From Saccharopolyspora gregorii (GTDB lineage Bacteria; Actinomycetota; Actinomycetes; Mycobacteriales; Pseudonocardiaceae), in contig NZ_CP059556.1 in assembly GCF_024734405.1 (NCBI RefSeq), positions 3,844,001 to 3,908,000 on the forward strand: a DNA stretch of 64,000 nt, in the 5' to 3' direction. Under the pieces are notes generated by a model, which worked only from the letters and a program-made list of their open reading frames with translations, was not told the origin of the DNA and did not search any database. A program made the position numbers and the translations under genes. This document shows positions 46,901 to 58,900 of this stretch, piece after piece (positions within the stretch are counted from its first letter, which is position 1; every line of letters begins with the position of its first letter).

Positions 46901-49900
46901 GGCGCTGGAGCCGGTTCCCGTGCTGGTTCCGGTTCCGGTCTTGGTGCGGGTGCCGGTTCCGGTGCGGGCGCGACCTGCTCGGCGTGCTCGGCGAGCAGAT
47001 GGTCGGCCACCTCGCCGAGCGTCGGGTGCTCGAAGAACAGCGTCGGCGCCAGCGACAGGCCGTACGCGGCGTTGAGCTCGTCGGCGAAGCCGGTCAGCGT
47101 CAACGAGTCGAAGCCGAACCGGGTGAGCTCGGCGTCGGCGGTGATCCGCTTCGCCGGCACGTCCAGCAGCACCGCGACCCGCTCGATCAGCTCCCAGACC
47201 AGTGCCTTGCGCACGGTCCCCCCGGTGTCGGCGGGGGCGTCGGGCTCGCGCCGGGCCGGTGGGTTCAGCGACCCGAACTCGTGGTCTTCGAGGAGGTGAT
47301 CCACGACCGCTCCCAGGGTTGGACGTTCGATGAAGGACTTGGGGGCGACGGTGCCGCCGTGCGCCGCTTCGACCCGCCCGGCGAGCGCGGTCAGCGACAC
47401 CCGGTCGAAGCCGTAGTCGGCGAGTTCGACGTCCGGGTCGATCTCGTCGGCGCGCACGCCCAGCACCGCCGCGGCGTGCCCGACGAGCTCGGCGAGCAGG
47501 CTCGCGCGGTCCGGATCCCTCTCCGCCGCAACGGTTTCCGGTCCGGAGAGCAGCGTGGCCTCGATCCGCGCCCGATCCCCGCAGATCGCCAGCACGTGCG
47601 GTTCACCGCTGCCCCACGCCCGGTGCAGCGCGGTCACGCCTTGCTCGGGACGCATCGGGACCATGCCGACCTCGGCGCGCATCCGGGCGGCGGTGGCGTC
47701 GTCCACGCCCATCCCGCCGGTCGCCCACAGCGGCCAGCCGACCACGAGGGTCCGGCCGCGCCGCGCCCCCCGGGCCCGCAGCTCCTCGCGATGCCCGGCG
47801 TAGGCGTCCAGGAACGCGTTGGCGGCCGCGTAGTCGCCCTGCCCGGCGTTGCCGAACGCGGACAGCGAGGAGAACCCGCAGAACACCTCCAGATCCACCT
47901 CGGCGGTGGCGGCGTCCAGGTTGGCGAAACCGGTGGCCTTGGCGGCGAGCACCTCGCGTACCTCGGCGGGGTCCTTCCGCGCGAGGTAGCCGTCCCGCAG
48001 CACCCCGGCCAGGTGCAGCACGCCGTGCAGCGCGCCGTGCTCGGCCAGCACCCCCCGCACGCAGCGCTCGACCTGCGCGCGGTCGGCGACGTCGAGCGGG
48101 CGGTAGCTCGGGTGCGCGCCGGCGTCGGCGAGTTCGCGCAGCAGCTCCGCAGGCCCCTGCGCGGACCGCCCGGCCAGCACCAGCCGCGCGCCAGGTGCGC
48201 GGGCCGCGATCGCGCGGGCGAAGGTGGCGCCGAGCCCGCCGGCACCACCGGTGATCAGGTAGGTGCCACCGGCCCGCCACGGCGCGACCTCCGGTGCGTC
48301 GTCCAGCGCGCTCCAGCGCGGCACCTCGCGGTGCTCGCCGTCGCGGCGCACCACCACCGCGTCGGTCGCGGCTTCGGCGCGCAGCAGCGCGGCCAGGTCC
48401 GCGACGCCGAGCGGGGTGGCGACCTCGACGAGCTGGGTGCGCAGCTTCGGGTGCTCCAGGCGGGCGGTGCGCAGCAGTCCGGCGAGCGCGGCGGAGATCC
48501 GTCCGGCACCGGCGGCGGGCACCACGACCTGCAGCAGCACCGGGCCGTCGCGCAGCGCGGAGATCGCCGCGCGCAGCCGGGCCAGCACCGACTCGGCCTG
48601 CGCGGTGAAGCGTTCCGCGAGGTCGTCGGCGTGCGGGAGCGCCGCGCAGCGAACGCCGAGCTGGTCCTGCAGCGCCCGCGGGTCGACGCCCGCCCCGGCC
48701 AGCAGCACTTCGCGGCGGGCCGGTGCCCCGGTGGTGGCGGTCGCCGGTTCGGGGCGCCAGCCGACGTGCACCAGGGTCGGTTCGGGGGTCGCGGCGGGGT
48801 TCCCGCGCTCCGCCGGGTCGGCGGAATCCCCGATTCCGGAGGCACCGGCGATTCCGGTGGCCTCGGCCATCCCCGTGGCGTCGTCCATCCCCGTGGCGTC
48901 GGCCATCCCCGTGGCGTCGGTGGTTCCGGAATTCTCGGCGGCTCCGGCGGTTCCAGCGTCCTCGGCCGGCAGCACCCGGGCGGTGAACCCGAGCAGCCGC
49001 ACGCACACCGCGCCGTCCTCGTCGCACAGCTCGACGTCCATCCGCCGCACCGCGCCACCGCCGTCCGCCGCGGCCGGGCGCACCACGGCGTACCCGGCGC
49101 TCGGGCTCGGCGCGTGGACGCGCACGTCCTCCAGCACGAACGGCAGCGCGGCGGCGACCTCGCCGGACCCGGTCAGCGACAGCCCGAGGGTGGCCTGCAC
49201 GGCCGCGTCCAGCATCGCCGGGTGCAGCGCCCAGCCCGCCCCGTCTCGGGCCGCGTGCGGCAGCCGCAGCCGGGCGACCACGAGCCCGTCGCCGACGTGC
49301 AGCTCCTGCACGCCGCGGAAGGCGGGGCCGTAACCGATGCCCATCCGGTCGAAGTGCGCGTAGAACTCGGTGTGCTCGACGCGCCGCGCGCACGCCGCGC
49401 GCAGCGCCGCCACGTCCAGGTGCCCGCCCGGCTCCGCCGGACCGGCCTCCACGAGCCCCTGGCCGTGCTTCCCGGCGGCGGTGCTGATCTCGAAGGTGTG
49501 GCCGCCGCCCTGCTCGCGCAGCGCGGTGCGCAACCGCACCGGTTCGGCGACCTGCAACGGCCGGGACCACACGACGTTGCGCAGTCTCGGGTGCTCGACG
49601 CCCGCGGCACGGGCCGCCTGCACCGCCGACTCCAGGTAGGCCACGCCGGGCAGCACCGGCACCGAGCGCACCCGGTGGTCGGCGAGGAAGAACTCGCGTC
49701 CGGTCAGCTCGACCGCGTCCCCGGCCAGCGGGGAGCGCGCGACCCGGCTCGTGCCGGGCCAGTACCGCTCCCCGGCGAACGGGTAGGGCGGCAGCGGCGT
49801 GATCCGGAACCCGCCGTCGGCGAACAGCGGCGCGAAGCGGAAGTCCAGCCCCTGTGCGAAGAACTCGGCGAGTTCGATCAGCGCGGGCCGGGAACCGTCG

Positions 49901-52900
49901 CGGAGCAGCCCGTCGACGCGCGCCGGCCCGGCCGGGTCCCGGCGGCGGTGGCCGTCGGCCGTGGTGCCGGTGACGACCTGTTCGGCGGTACCCGCGCGCA
50001 GCCACTCCCGCAGCGCGGAGATCAGCTGCGCGCGGTCGGCGACCACCGCGGCCCACCGGTGCGCGCAGTGCCTGCGCCCGGTGGCCAGCGAGTACGACAC
50101 GTCCCCGAGATCCAGCTCCGGGTGCTGCTCGGCGTGCGCGAGCAGCCGTTCGACCTGGCTGCGGCGCACCTCCTCGTCCTGCCCGGACAGCACGACCAGC
50201 CACGCGGGCCGTTCGGCGTGCCCGGCCGGCCGGGGCGGGGCCTGCTCCAGCACGGCGTGCACGTTGGTGCCCGCGGCGCCGAACGAGCTCACCGCCGCCC
50301 GGCGCGGCCCGGTCGCGGGTTTCAGCCAGGGACGCAGCTCGGTGTTCACGTAGAACGGGCCGCCGTCCAGCCGGATCTCCGGGTTGACCTCGTCGAAGTG
50401 CAGCGTCGGCGGCAGCTTCTCGTGCTCCAGCGCGAGCAGCGCCTTGAGCACCCCGGCGACCCCGGCGGCGAACTGGGTGTGGCCCACGTTCGTCTTGATC
50501 GACCCCAGCGCGGTCCCGGCCGCGGGCGCGTCGCCGAAAACGGCGCGCAGCGCGGCGAACTCGATCGGGTCGCCGAGCGGGGTGCCGGTGCCGTGCGCCT
50601 CGACGAGCTGCACGCTCGCCGGGTCGATGCCGGTGCGCTCGTACACGCGGCGCAGCAACCGTTCCTGCGATCCGGCGCTGGGCGCGGTCAGCCCGTTGGT
50701 GGTGCCGTCCTGGTTCACCCCGGAGCCGCGGATCACGCCGCGCACGTGGTCGCCGTCGCGCAGCGCGTCGGACAGCCGCTTGAGCACCACCACCCCGGCG
50801 CCCTCACCGGGTACGAAACCGTCGGCGCGGGAGTCGAAGGTGTGGCAGCGCCCGCGGGTGGAGAGCATGTTCGCCCGCACCGCGGACCGGTAGAAGATCG
50901 GCGTGGACTGGACGAACACGCCCCCGGCCAGCGCCATCGAGGTGTTCCGCTGCCGCAGGTCCTGGCAGGCCTGGTGGATGGCCACCAGCGAGCTGGAGCA
51001 GGCCGTGTCCACCGAGATCGCCGGTCCCTGCAGGTCCAGGAAGTAGGAGATGCGGGAGGCGATGACCGAGGAGATGTTGCCCCACAGCGCCTGCGGCGGC
51101 GCGTCGTCGCCGAGCAGCTGCTGGTAGTCGCTGGGCGGCCCGCCGACGTAGACGCCGCAGCCGCTGCCGTCGAGGCGTTCCCCGGCGTGGCCGGCGTCTT
51201 CGAGGGCGTGCCAGCACTCCTCCAGGAACAGGCGCTGCTGCGGGTCGGTGCAGGCGGCCTCCTTGCCGGACATGCGGAAGAACCAGGCGTCGAAGCGGTC
51301 GGCGTCCTCGACGAAGCTGCCCTGCTGCCGCGCCCCGTCCGGGCCGAGCTCGGCGGTGAGGTCCCAGCGGGTGACGTCGCCGACGAGGTCGTCGCCCGCG
51401 GCGAGGTGCCGCCACAGCGCCTCGGCGTCCGGGGACTGGGCGAAGCGGGCGGCGAGGCCGATCACGGCGATCGGTTCGTCCTGCTGGGGATTCCCCGCGG
51501 AGTCCGATGTGGACTTCGCGGGGCGCGGACCATCAGCCGCCCCGTTCTCGACGACACCGCCCGCGTCGTGGCCGTTCGGGCTCGTTCCGCTCGGTGCGGC
51601 ACCGTTCGTGCCGTGGCCGTTCGAGCACGTCCCGTTCCCCGCGAAGCCGCCGGTCCCGTGGCCGTTCGAGCTCGACCCGTTCCCCGCGGAACCGTTCGTG
51701 CGGCCGGCGACCTCGGACTCGGCGGCCGACACGTCGAACCCGTTGGCGGGCAGCGAGTTCAGCGCGTGCTCCTCGGATTCGGCGAGCGAGTCCCGCAGTG
51801 CGACGGCGTGCGCGTCCAGCAGGTGCGCCACCAGCCGTTCCAGCGAACTGTGCTCGAACAGCGCCGTGCTCGGCAGGTCCACGCCGAGCGCCGCGTTGAC
51901 CGCCCGCACCAGCTTCACGCTGAGGATCGAGTCCACGCCGAAGTCGGAGAAGGACGCCTGCGGGTCGATCTCGTCGGGTTCCATCATGAGCACCCGGGAC
52001 AGCTCGCCGAGCACCCGCTCGCCGACCAGGTAGCGCAGCGACGCCTCGTCCAGCGCGGGCCGGGCGGTCGCCGGAGTCGGCGCCGCGGCGGCGGTTCCGC
52101 GGCTCGCCCGCTTCGGCGGCTCGCCCGACGCCCAGTAGCTCTTGCGCTGGAACGGGTAGGCGGGCAGCGGCGTGCGCCGCACGTCCAGCCCGGCGAACAG
52201 CGGCGCGAAGTCCACCGCCGCACCGGACAGGTAGCGCTCCCGCACCGCCTCGTGCCCGGGATCGCCCGCGACGGGCGCGCCGTTCAGCCACGCGGCCAGC
52301 TGCCGCAGCAACGATTCCCGGTCGGCGGCGACGAACGCGACCCGGTGCGCGAAGTGGTCGCGGCCCTGCGCGAGGGTGCGGGCCACGTCGCCGAGCACCG
52401 CCTCCGGCGCGAGCTCCAGGTGCGCCCGCAGGTCCGCGACGCGCTGCCGCAGCGGGGCCTGCTGCGGGGCGGAGAGCACGAACAGGTGGGTGCCGCCCGC
52501 ATCACCGCGCGTCGGGGCCGGGACGTCCTCGACGACCAGGTGCCCGTTGGTGCCGCTGAACCCGAACCCGCTGAGCCCGGCGGTGCGGCGCCCGCGGGAG
52601 TTCGGGAGCCACGGCCGCAGCTCGGTGTTCACCCGGAACGGTCCGCCGTCCAGCCGGATCGCCGGGTTCAGCTCGTGGAAGTGCAGCGAAGCCGGGATCT
52701 GCCGGTGCCGCAGCGACAGCACCAGCTTGAGCAGCCCGGCGACGCCGGCGGCCGAGGTGGTGTGCCCGAGGTTCGTCTTGATCGAGCCGAGCGCGATCGG
52801 GCCGGGCGCCCCGGCGAACGCGGCGGACAGCGCCTGGCACTCCAGCGGATCGCCGAGCTGGGTGCCGGTGCCGTGCGCCTCGATGACGCCGATCTCCGCC

Positions 52901-55900
52901 GGGTCGATGCCGAAGTCCTCGTGCACCTGCCGGATCAGCCGCTCCTGGGACAGCGCGCTGGGCGCGGTGATGCCGTTGGTGGCGCCGTCCTGGTTGACCG
53001 CCGAGCCGCGGATCACGGCGTGCACGTGGTCGCCGTCGGCGAGCGCGTCGGACAACCGGCGCAGCACCACCACGCCGACGCCCTCACCGGGCACGAACCC
53101 GTCGGCGGCCGCGTCGAAGGTGTGGCAGCGCCCGGTCGGCGACAGCATGCCGCCGCGCCCGGCGGCGAGCTGGGTGCCGGGGGTGGTGGTGACGCTGACC
53201 CCGCCGGCGAGGGCCAGCTCCGTCTCCCCCGCCCACAGCCCCTGGCAGGCCAGGTGCACCGCGACCAGCGAGCTGGAGCAGGCGGTGTCCACCGCGATCG
53301 CCGGGCCGTGCAGGTTCAGGTGGTAGGCGACGCGGCCCGGCACCACCGACGGCGCGTTGCCCCACGCCGCCTGCGCGGGCGGGGCCTCGTCGAACCGGTC
53401 GGCGTAGTCGCCGCCGGTGCAGCCGACGTACACGCCGCAGCGGCGGCCGCTGAGCTCGGCGCTCGCGTGCCCGGCGTTCTCCAGCGCCGCCCACGCCTGC
53501 TCCAGCAGCAGCCGCTGCTGCGGGTCGGTGTAGGTGGCTTCGATGCCGGTGAGGTTGAAGAAGCTCGCGTCGAACTCGTCGATGCCGTCCAGGAAGCTGC
53601 CCGCCCGGCAGTCCAGGTCGTCCACATCGGACAGGTCCCAGCGCTCGATCGGCCCGACCAGGTCGTCCCCGGCGGCGAGGTGCCCCCACAGGGCGTCGAG
53701 GTCGGGGGATCCGGCGAACCGGCCGCTGATGCCGACGATGGCGATCGGTTCCCGGGCGCCGCCGGACCTCGGCGCGGGCGCGGCGCGGATCGTCTCCGGT
53801 GCGGCGGCGTGCGGTGCGGAAGCGGGCGTTGTGGCGGCGTGCGGTGCGGAAGCGGCCGCCGCAGCGGATCCGGCCGCCCGGGCGGCGAGGTCCGCCGCCG
53901 CAGCGGGTTCCGCCGCCCGCACCGCGGGTTCGGGTGCCGAGGCAGCGGGTTCGGATCGCGCGGGCAGCTCCGGTGCGTGCTCGGCGGCGATGTGCTCGGC
54001 GAGCTGCGACACGCTGCGGTGGTCGAAGATGACCGTGGTCAGCAGGTCCACGCCCAGTTCCTCGTTGAGCCGCTGCACGAACTTGGCGCCGACGATGGAG
54101 TCCAGCCCGTAGTCGGCGAACGCCTGCTCCAGTCCGATCCGCTCGGCGGGCATCCGCAGCGCCTCGGCGAGCGCGGCCAGCACCACGTCGATGACCGTGG
54201 TGGCCGACCGTTCGACGACCGGCGGGGCCGCGGCGGCGGGCGCGGGCACCGCGGGTCGCACCTCGCGCGGCCCGCGGGCGAGCCCGTCGCTGTGCGCGAC
54301 CACGATCTGCTGCCCCAGCGCCAGCGCGTCCGCCGCGGGGTGCGCGAGCCCGGTGAAGCCCTCCTGGTGCAGCACCCGCCGCCAGCTCTCCGGCGACAGC
54401 GCGGGGCTGCCGGGCGCGCGGAGTTCGGCGTCGTCGTAGAGCCACCAGCCGTCCAGCAGCCCGAACGTGAGGTGGTTGACCAGGTAGAACCCGCTGATCT
54501 CGTTGAGCGCCAGCAGCCCGCCGCCGCGCAGCAGCGCCTTCGCGTGCCGCAGCGCGGGCCGGATGTTCTCCGTCGCGTGCAGCACGTTCGCGGCGATCAC
54601 CACGTCGTAGGCACCGGTGTCCAGCCCCTGCTCCTGCGGCGCGGTGGCCGCGTCGAACAGCCGGTAGCCGAGGAAGTCCCGGCCGGGCCCGAAGGTGTCC
54701 TGCGCGTTGTGCAGGAACGCCTGCGAGAGGTCGGTGTAGCAGTACTCGGCGAGCCGGATGCCGCTCCGCTCCACCGCGTCGAGCACCGGTCCGGTGGTGC
54801 CGCCGGTGCCCGCGCCGATCTCCAGCACCCGCAGCGGGGTGGCCGGGTCGGCGGCGAGCCGGGCGCGCAGGTGCGCCACGACCTGCTCGGCGAGGACCGC
54901 GTTGAAGTGCTCGGCGACCCGGTTGTCCCGGTACACCCCGGCGACCAGGTCGAACGAGCCCTGCGGGAACAGCACGTCGGTGGCGGTGGTGCGCCCGCGC
55001 AGCACGTCGCCCAGCGCGGGCAGGGTGCGCTCCAGCAACCGCAGCGGGGCCCGCAGGTCCGCGTTCAGCTCGGCCCACCGCGGCGCTTCCCGCTGCCAGT
55101 CGGCGCGGGCCGCGGCCGCGTCCTCGGTGCCCGGTACCCAGTTCCCGGCGGCGTCGATCAGCCCGTGCTCGGTGAGGGTGCGCAGCGTCGCGGTCAGCCA
55201 GCCGTCGAAGCGGGCGTCGAGGGCCTGCCGTGCCACCAGGTCACCGGCCGGGTCCAGCCCGGCCGCGCGCAGTTCGGCGGCGACGCACCGGCTCAGCGCC
55301 GCGTCGACCTCGCCCGGCACCGGTCCGGCGTGGTGCTCGGCGAGCGCGGCGGGCAGCGCCACCGGCGCGGGCTCGACGGTCCCGATCGGCGAGGCGGGGT
55401 GCTGTTCCAGGACTTCCCCGGTCAGCGCGCCCTCGACCGGCAGCGGCCTGCCGAGGCGCATGAACCCGATCTGGTCCAGCGGCCCGGCCAGCAGCCGCTC
55501 GATGGCCCCCATCGCGGTGGCCGCGTCGATCGGCGCCAGCCCCATCGCGGTCACGTCGCGCAGCAGCTCGTCCGGCACGTTGCCCCAGTAGCCCCAGTTC
55601 ACCACCTTCACCGGGAACCCGAGGGCCTTGCGCAGCTCGGCGGCGCGGGCGTCTTCGAACGCGCAGGCCGCCGAGTAGTGCGCCTGGTTCGCGTTGCGGA
55701 TGAAGCTCACCAGCGAGGAGATCAGCAGCAGGAAGTCCAGCCGGTGACCCGCGAACACGTCCGCGAAGTGCACGCACGGATCGACCTTCGCGCCGAGCGT
55801 CGCGTCCAGTTCGGACTCGGTCATCTCGGCCAGCGGCGTGTGGCTGAACACCATCGCCAGGTGCACCACGCCGTCGATGCGGCCGTGGCGGCGCAGCACC

Positions 55901-58900
55901 TCGTCCCGCATCCCGGCCAGCGCGGCCGGGTCGGCGGCGTCCGCGGACAGGTACTCGGGGGCGCGGCCACCGGCGGCGACCTGCGCGGCCTTCGCCCGGA
56001 TCGAGTCGTCCTCGGCGCGGCGCCCCACCCACACGACGCGGGCGTCGTGGGTGCGCAGCAGGTACTCGGTGAGCATGACCCCGAGGTCGCCGGCGCCGCC
56101 GATGAGCACGTACACGCCGCCCCGGCGCAGCACCGGCTCCGCCGGTGCCGGGACGTCCGCCACCGGCAGCAGCTGCCTGCGCAGGTACTGGCCGCCGCGG
56201 CGGGCGAACGGGTGGGCCCGGCGGTCGGCGGGCAGCGCGAACACCTCGGCCGGGACGAACGGTTCGCCGTCGGCGAGGTCCACGGCGCGCAGCCGCCAGT
56301 GCGGCTGCTCCTTCGCCAGCCCGCCGAGCAGCCCGTGCAGCCCGGCCTGCGCCGGGTCGGCCGTGCCGGTGCCCTCCGGGTCGAAGGCGTCGCGGGTGAG
56401 CAGGGTGAGCCCGAGCGGCTCGTCGTCCAGGCCGAGCGCGGTGATCGCGCGCAGCACCCGGAACAGCCGCCGGGTCGCGGTGCGCTGCTCGGCGATCTGC
56501 CCGGCCGCGTCCGCCGCGATCCGGGTAGGGAACCGCATGATCACGTGGTCGACGGGGGTGCTGATCCGGTCCGCGTCGTCGGCCGCGAGCTCCACCAGCC
56601 GGGGGTGCTGCTCGCGCAGCGCGGCGAGTTCGGCGGCGTCGAGGCCGATGGCGATCAGCCGCGCGTCCCGGGCCGGGAACGGCTTGCCGCGCAGCAGGCG
56701 GGCCGGTTCCCACGCGGGGTGCAGGGTGAGGTCGCCCGCGGGGATCTCGTGGGGTTTCGCGGGCGGGATGGCCGAGCTCGGGGTGGCGGAGTTCGGGGTG
56801 GCCGAGCTCGGAGTGGCGGAGTTCGGGGTGGCGGAGTTCGGGGCGGCGGAGTTCGGGGCGGCGGAGTTCGGGGCGGTCACCTCGGCACCGGTGGCCGCAG
56901 CGGGCAGCGCCCGGCTCCGGCTCTGGCTCTGGTTCTGGGCCGAGCCGACCTCCGCGCGCACCACCGGGTTCGCGGGCAGTTCCCCGAGCCCGTCGGTGTA
57001 CCAGTACTTCTCCCGCGCGAACGGGTAGCCGGGCAGCCCGACCTTGCGCGGACGGGGCCCGTCGGCGTGCAGCCGCGCCCAGTCCACGGGCAGCCCACCG
57101 GCCCACGCCTCGGCCAGCGGTGCGAGCTTCCCGCGCCGCACCCAGCGCAGCACGGTCTCCTGGAAGTCCTCGTCGGCGAGGAAGCCCTGCGCGGCACCGG
57201 TCTCGCCGTCGCGCACGTGCCCGCCCGGGGGCATCCCGCCGCGCGCGCAGGTGTCCAACGCCTCGATCAGCGAGTGCAGGTCCCGCACCACCACGGCGAA
57301 CCGGGCGCGCATCGTCTCCCGGCCGACCTGCAAGGTGTAGGCGAGGTCGGCGAGGTCGGCGTCGGACCACTCCCCCGCGCGCAGCGCGTCCCGCAACCGG
57401 CCGGCGGATTCCCGCAGCCGCTCCGGGTCGGCGGCCGAGAGGACCACCACGACCGGTTCCACGGCACGCGGCGCCGGCTCGGGAGCGAGGTGTTCTTCGA
57501 CGATCAGGTGCGCGTTGGCGCCGCCCGCGCCGAACGCGGAGAGCCCGGCCAGCCGCGGTGCGTCGCCGTCGCGCTCCCACGGTGCGGCCTCGCGCTGCAG
57601 CACGAACGGGGTCCGCGGGAAGTCGATGTCCGGGTTGGTGCGCTCGGCGTGCAGCGAGGGCACCAGGGTGCCGTGGCGCAGCTGCAGCAGCAGCTTGCTC
57701 AGGCCCGCGATCCCGGCGGCCGACTCCAGGTGCCCGATGTTGGACTTGGCGGAGCCGATGGCGCAGAACTCGCGGTCGTCGGTGAACTCGGCGAACGCGG
57801 CGGAGAGCCCGGCGATCTCGATCGGGTCGCCCAGCGAGGTGCCGGTGCCGTGCGCCTCCAGGTAACCGATGCGGCGCGGGTCCACATCGGACTCGCGCCA
57901 GGCGCGGCGGATCACCGCGGCCTGCGCGTTCGGGTTCGGCACGGTGAAGCCGTGGGTGTGCCCGCCGTGGTTGACGGCGCTGCCGCGGATCACGCCGAGC
58001 ACCCGGTCCCCGTCGGCGAGCGCGTCGGCCAGCGGCCGCAGCAGCACGGCACCGACGCCCTCGCCGGGCACGTAGCCGTCACCGCCTTCGCCGAAGCTGC
58101 GGCAGCGCCCGTCGCTCGCCGCGAACCGGCTCTCGCCGATCATCAGGTACTTGCTCGGGTGCAGCGACAGGTTCACGCCCCCGGCCAGCGCCACCCCGCA
58201 CTCCCCGCGTTCCAGCGCGGCGATGGCCAGGTGGATCGCGGTGAGCGACGAGGCGCACATGGTGTCGACGGCGATGCTCGGGCCGCCCGCGTCGAAGAAG
58301 TACGAGACGTGGTTGGCGATGGAGGCGAGGCTGCCGGGCACCACCACCGGGTCGCCCAGCGCGGTCCGCTCGGCGCCGTGCAGCTGGTACTCGGAGTACA
58401 TGGCACCGACGAACACGCCCACGTCCCCGGCGTCGGCGCCCACCCGCGCCCGGGCCGCGGCGCGCAGCGCGTCGCGGGTGTAGCCGGCGTCCTCCAGCGC
58501 CGAGTACGCGGTCTGCAGGAACAGCCGCTCCTGCGGGTCCATCGTGGACGCCGCCTTCGGGGAGATGCCGAAGAACAGCGGGTCGAACTCGTCGACGCCG
58601 TCCAGGAAACCGCCCCACTTGGCGTAGGTCTTGCCGGGCACGCCGGGCCGCTCGTCGAAGTAGCGGTCGTGGTCCCAGCGGTCCACCGGGATCTCGGTGA
58701 TGCCGTCCCGGCCGGCGAGCAGGTTCGCCCAGAACTCGTCGAGGTCGCGGGCTCCCGGGTAGCGCCCGGCCATGCCGACGACGGCGATGGCGGTGCCGTG
58801 CTCGGCGGGCACCGGCTCGGCGGCGGCCGGAGCGGCGGCGAGCGAGGTGACGACGGGCGACGTGGCGGTGGCCGGGCTCGCGGTGCCCGAAGTCGCAGCG

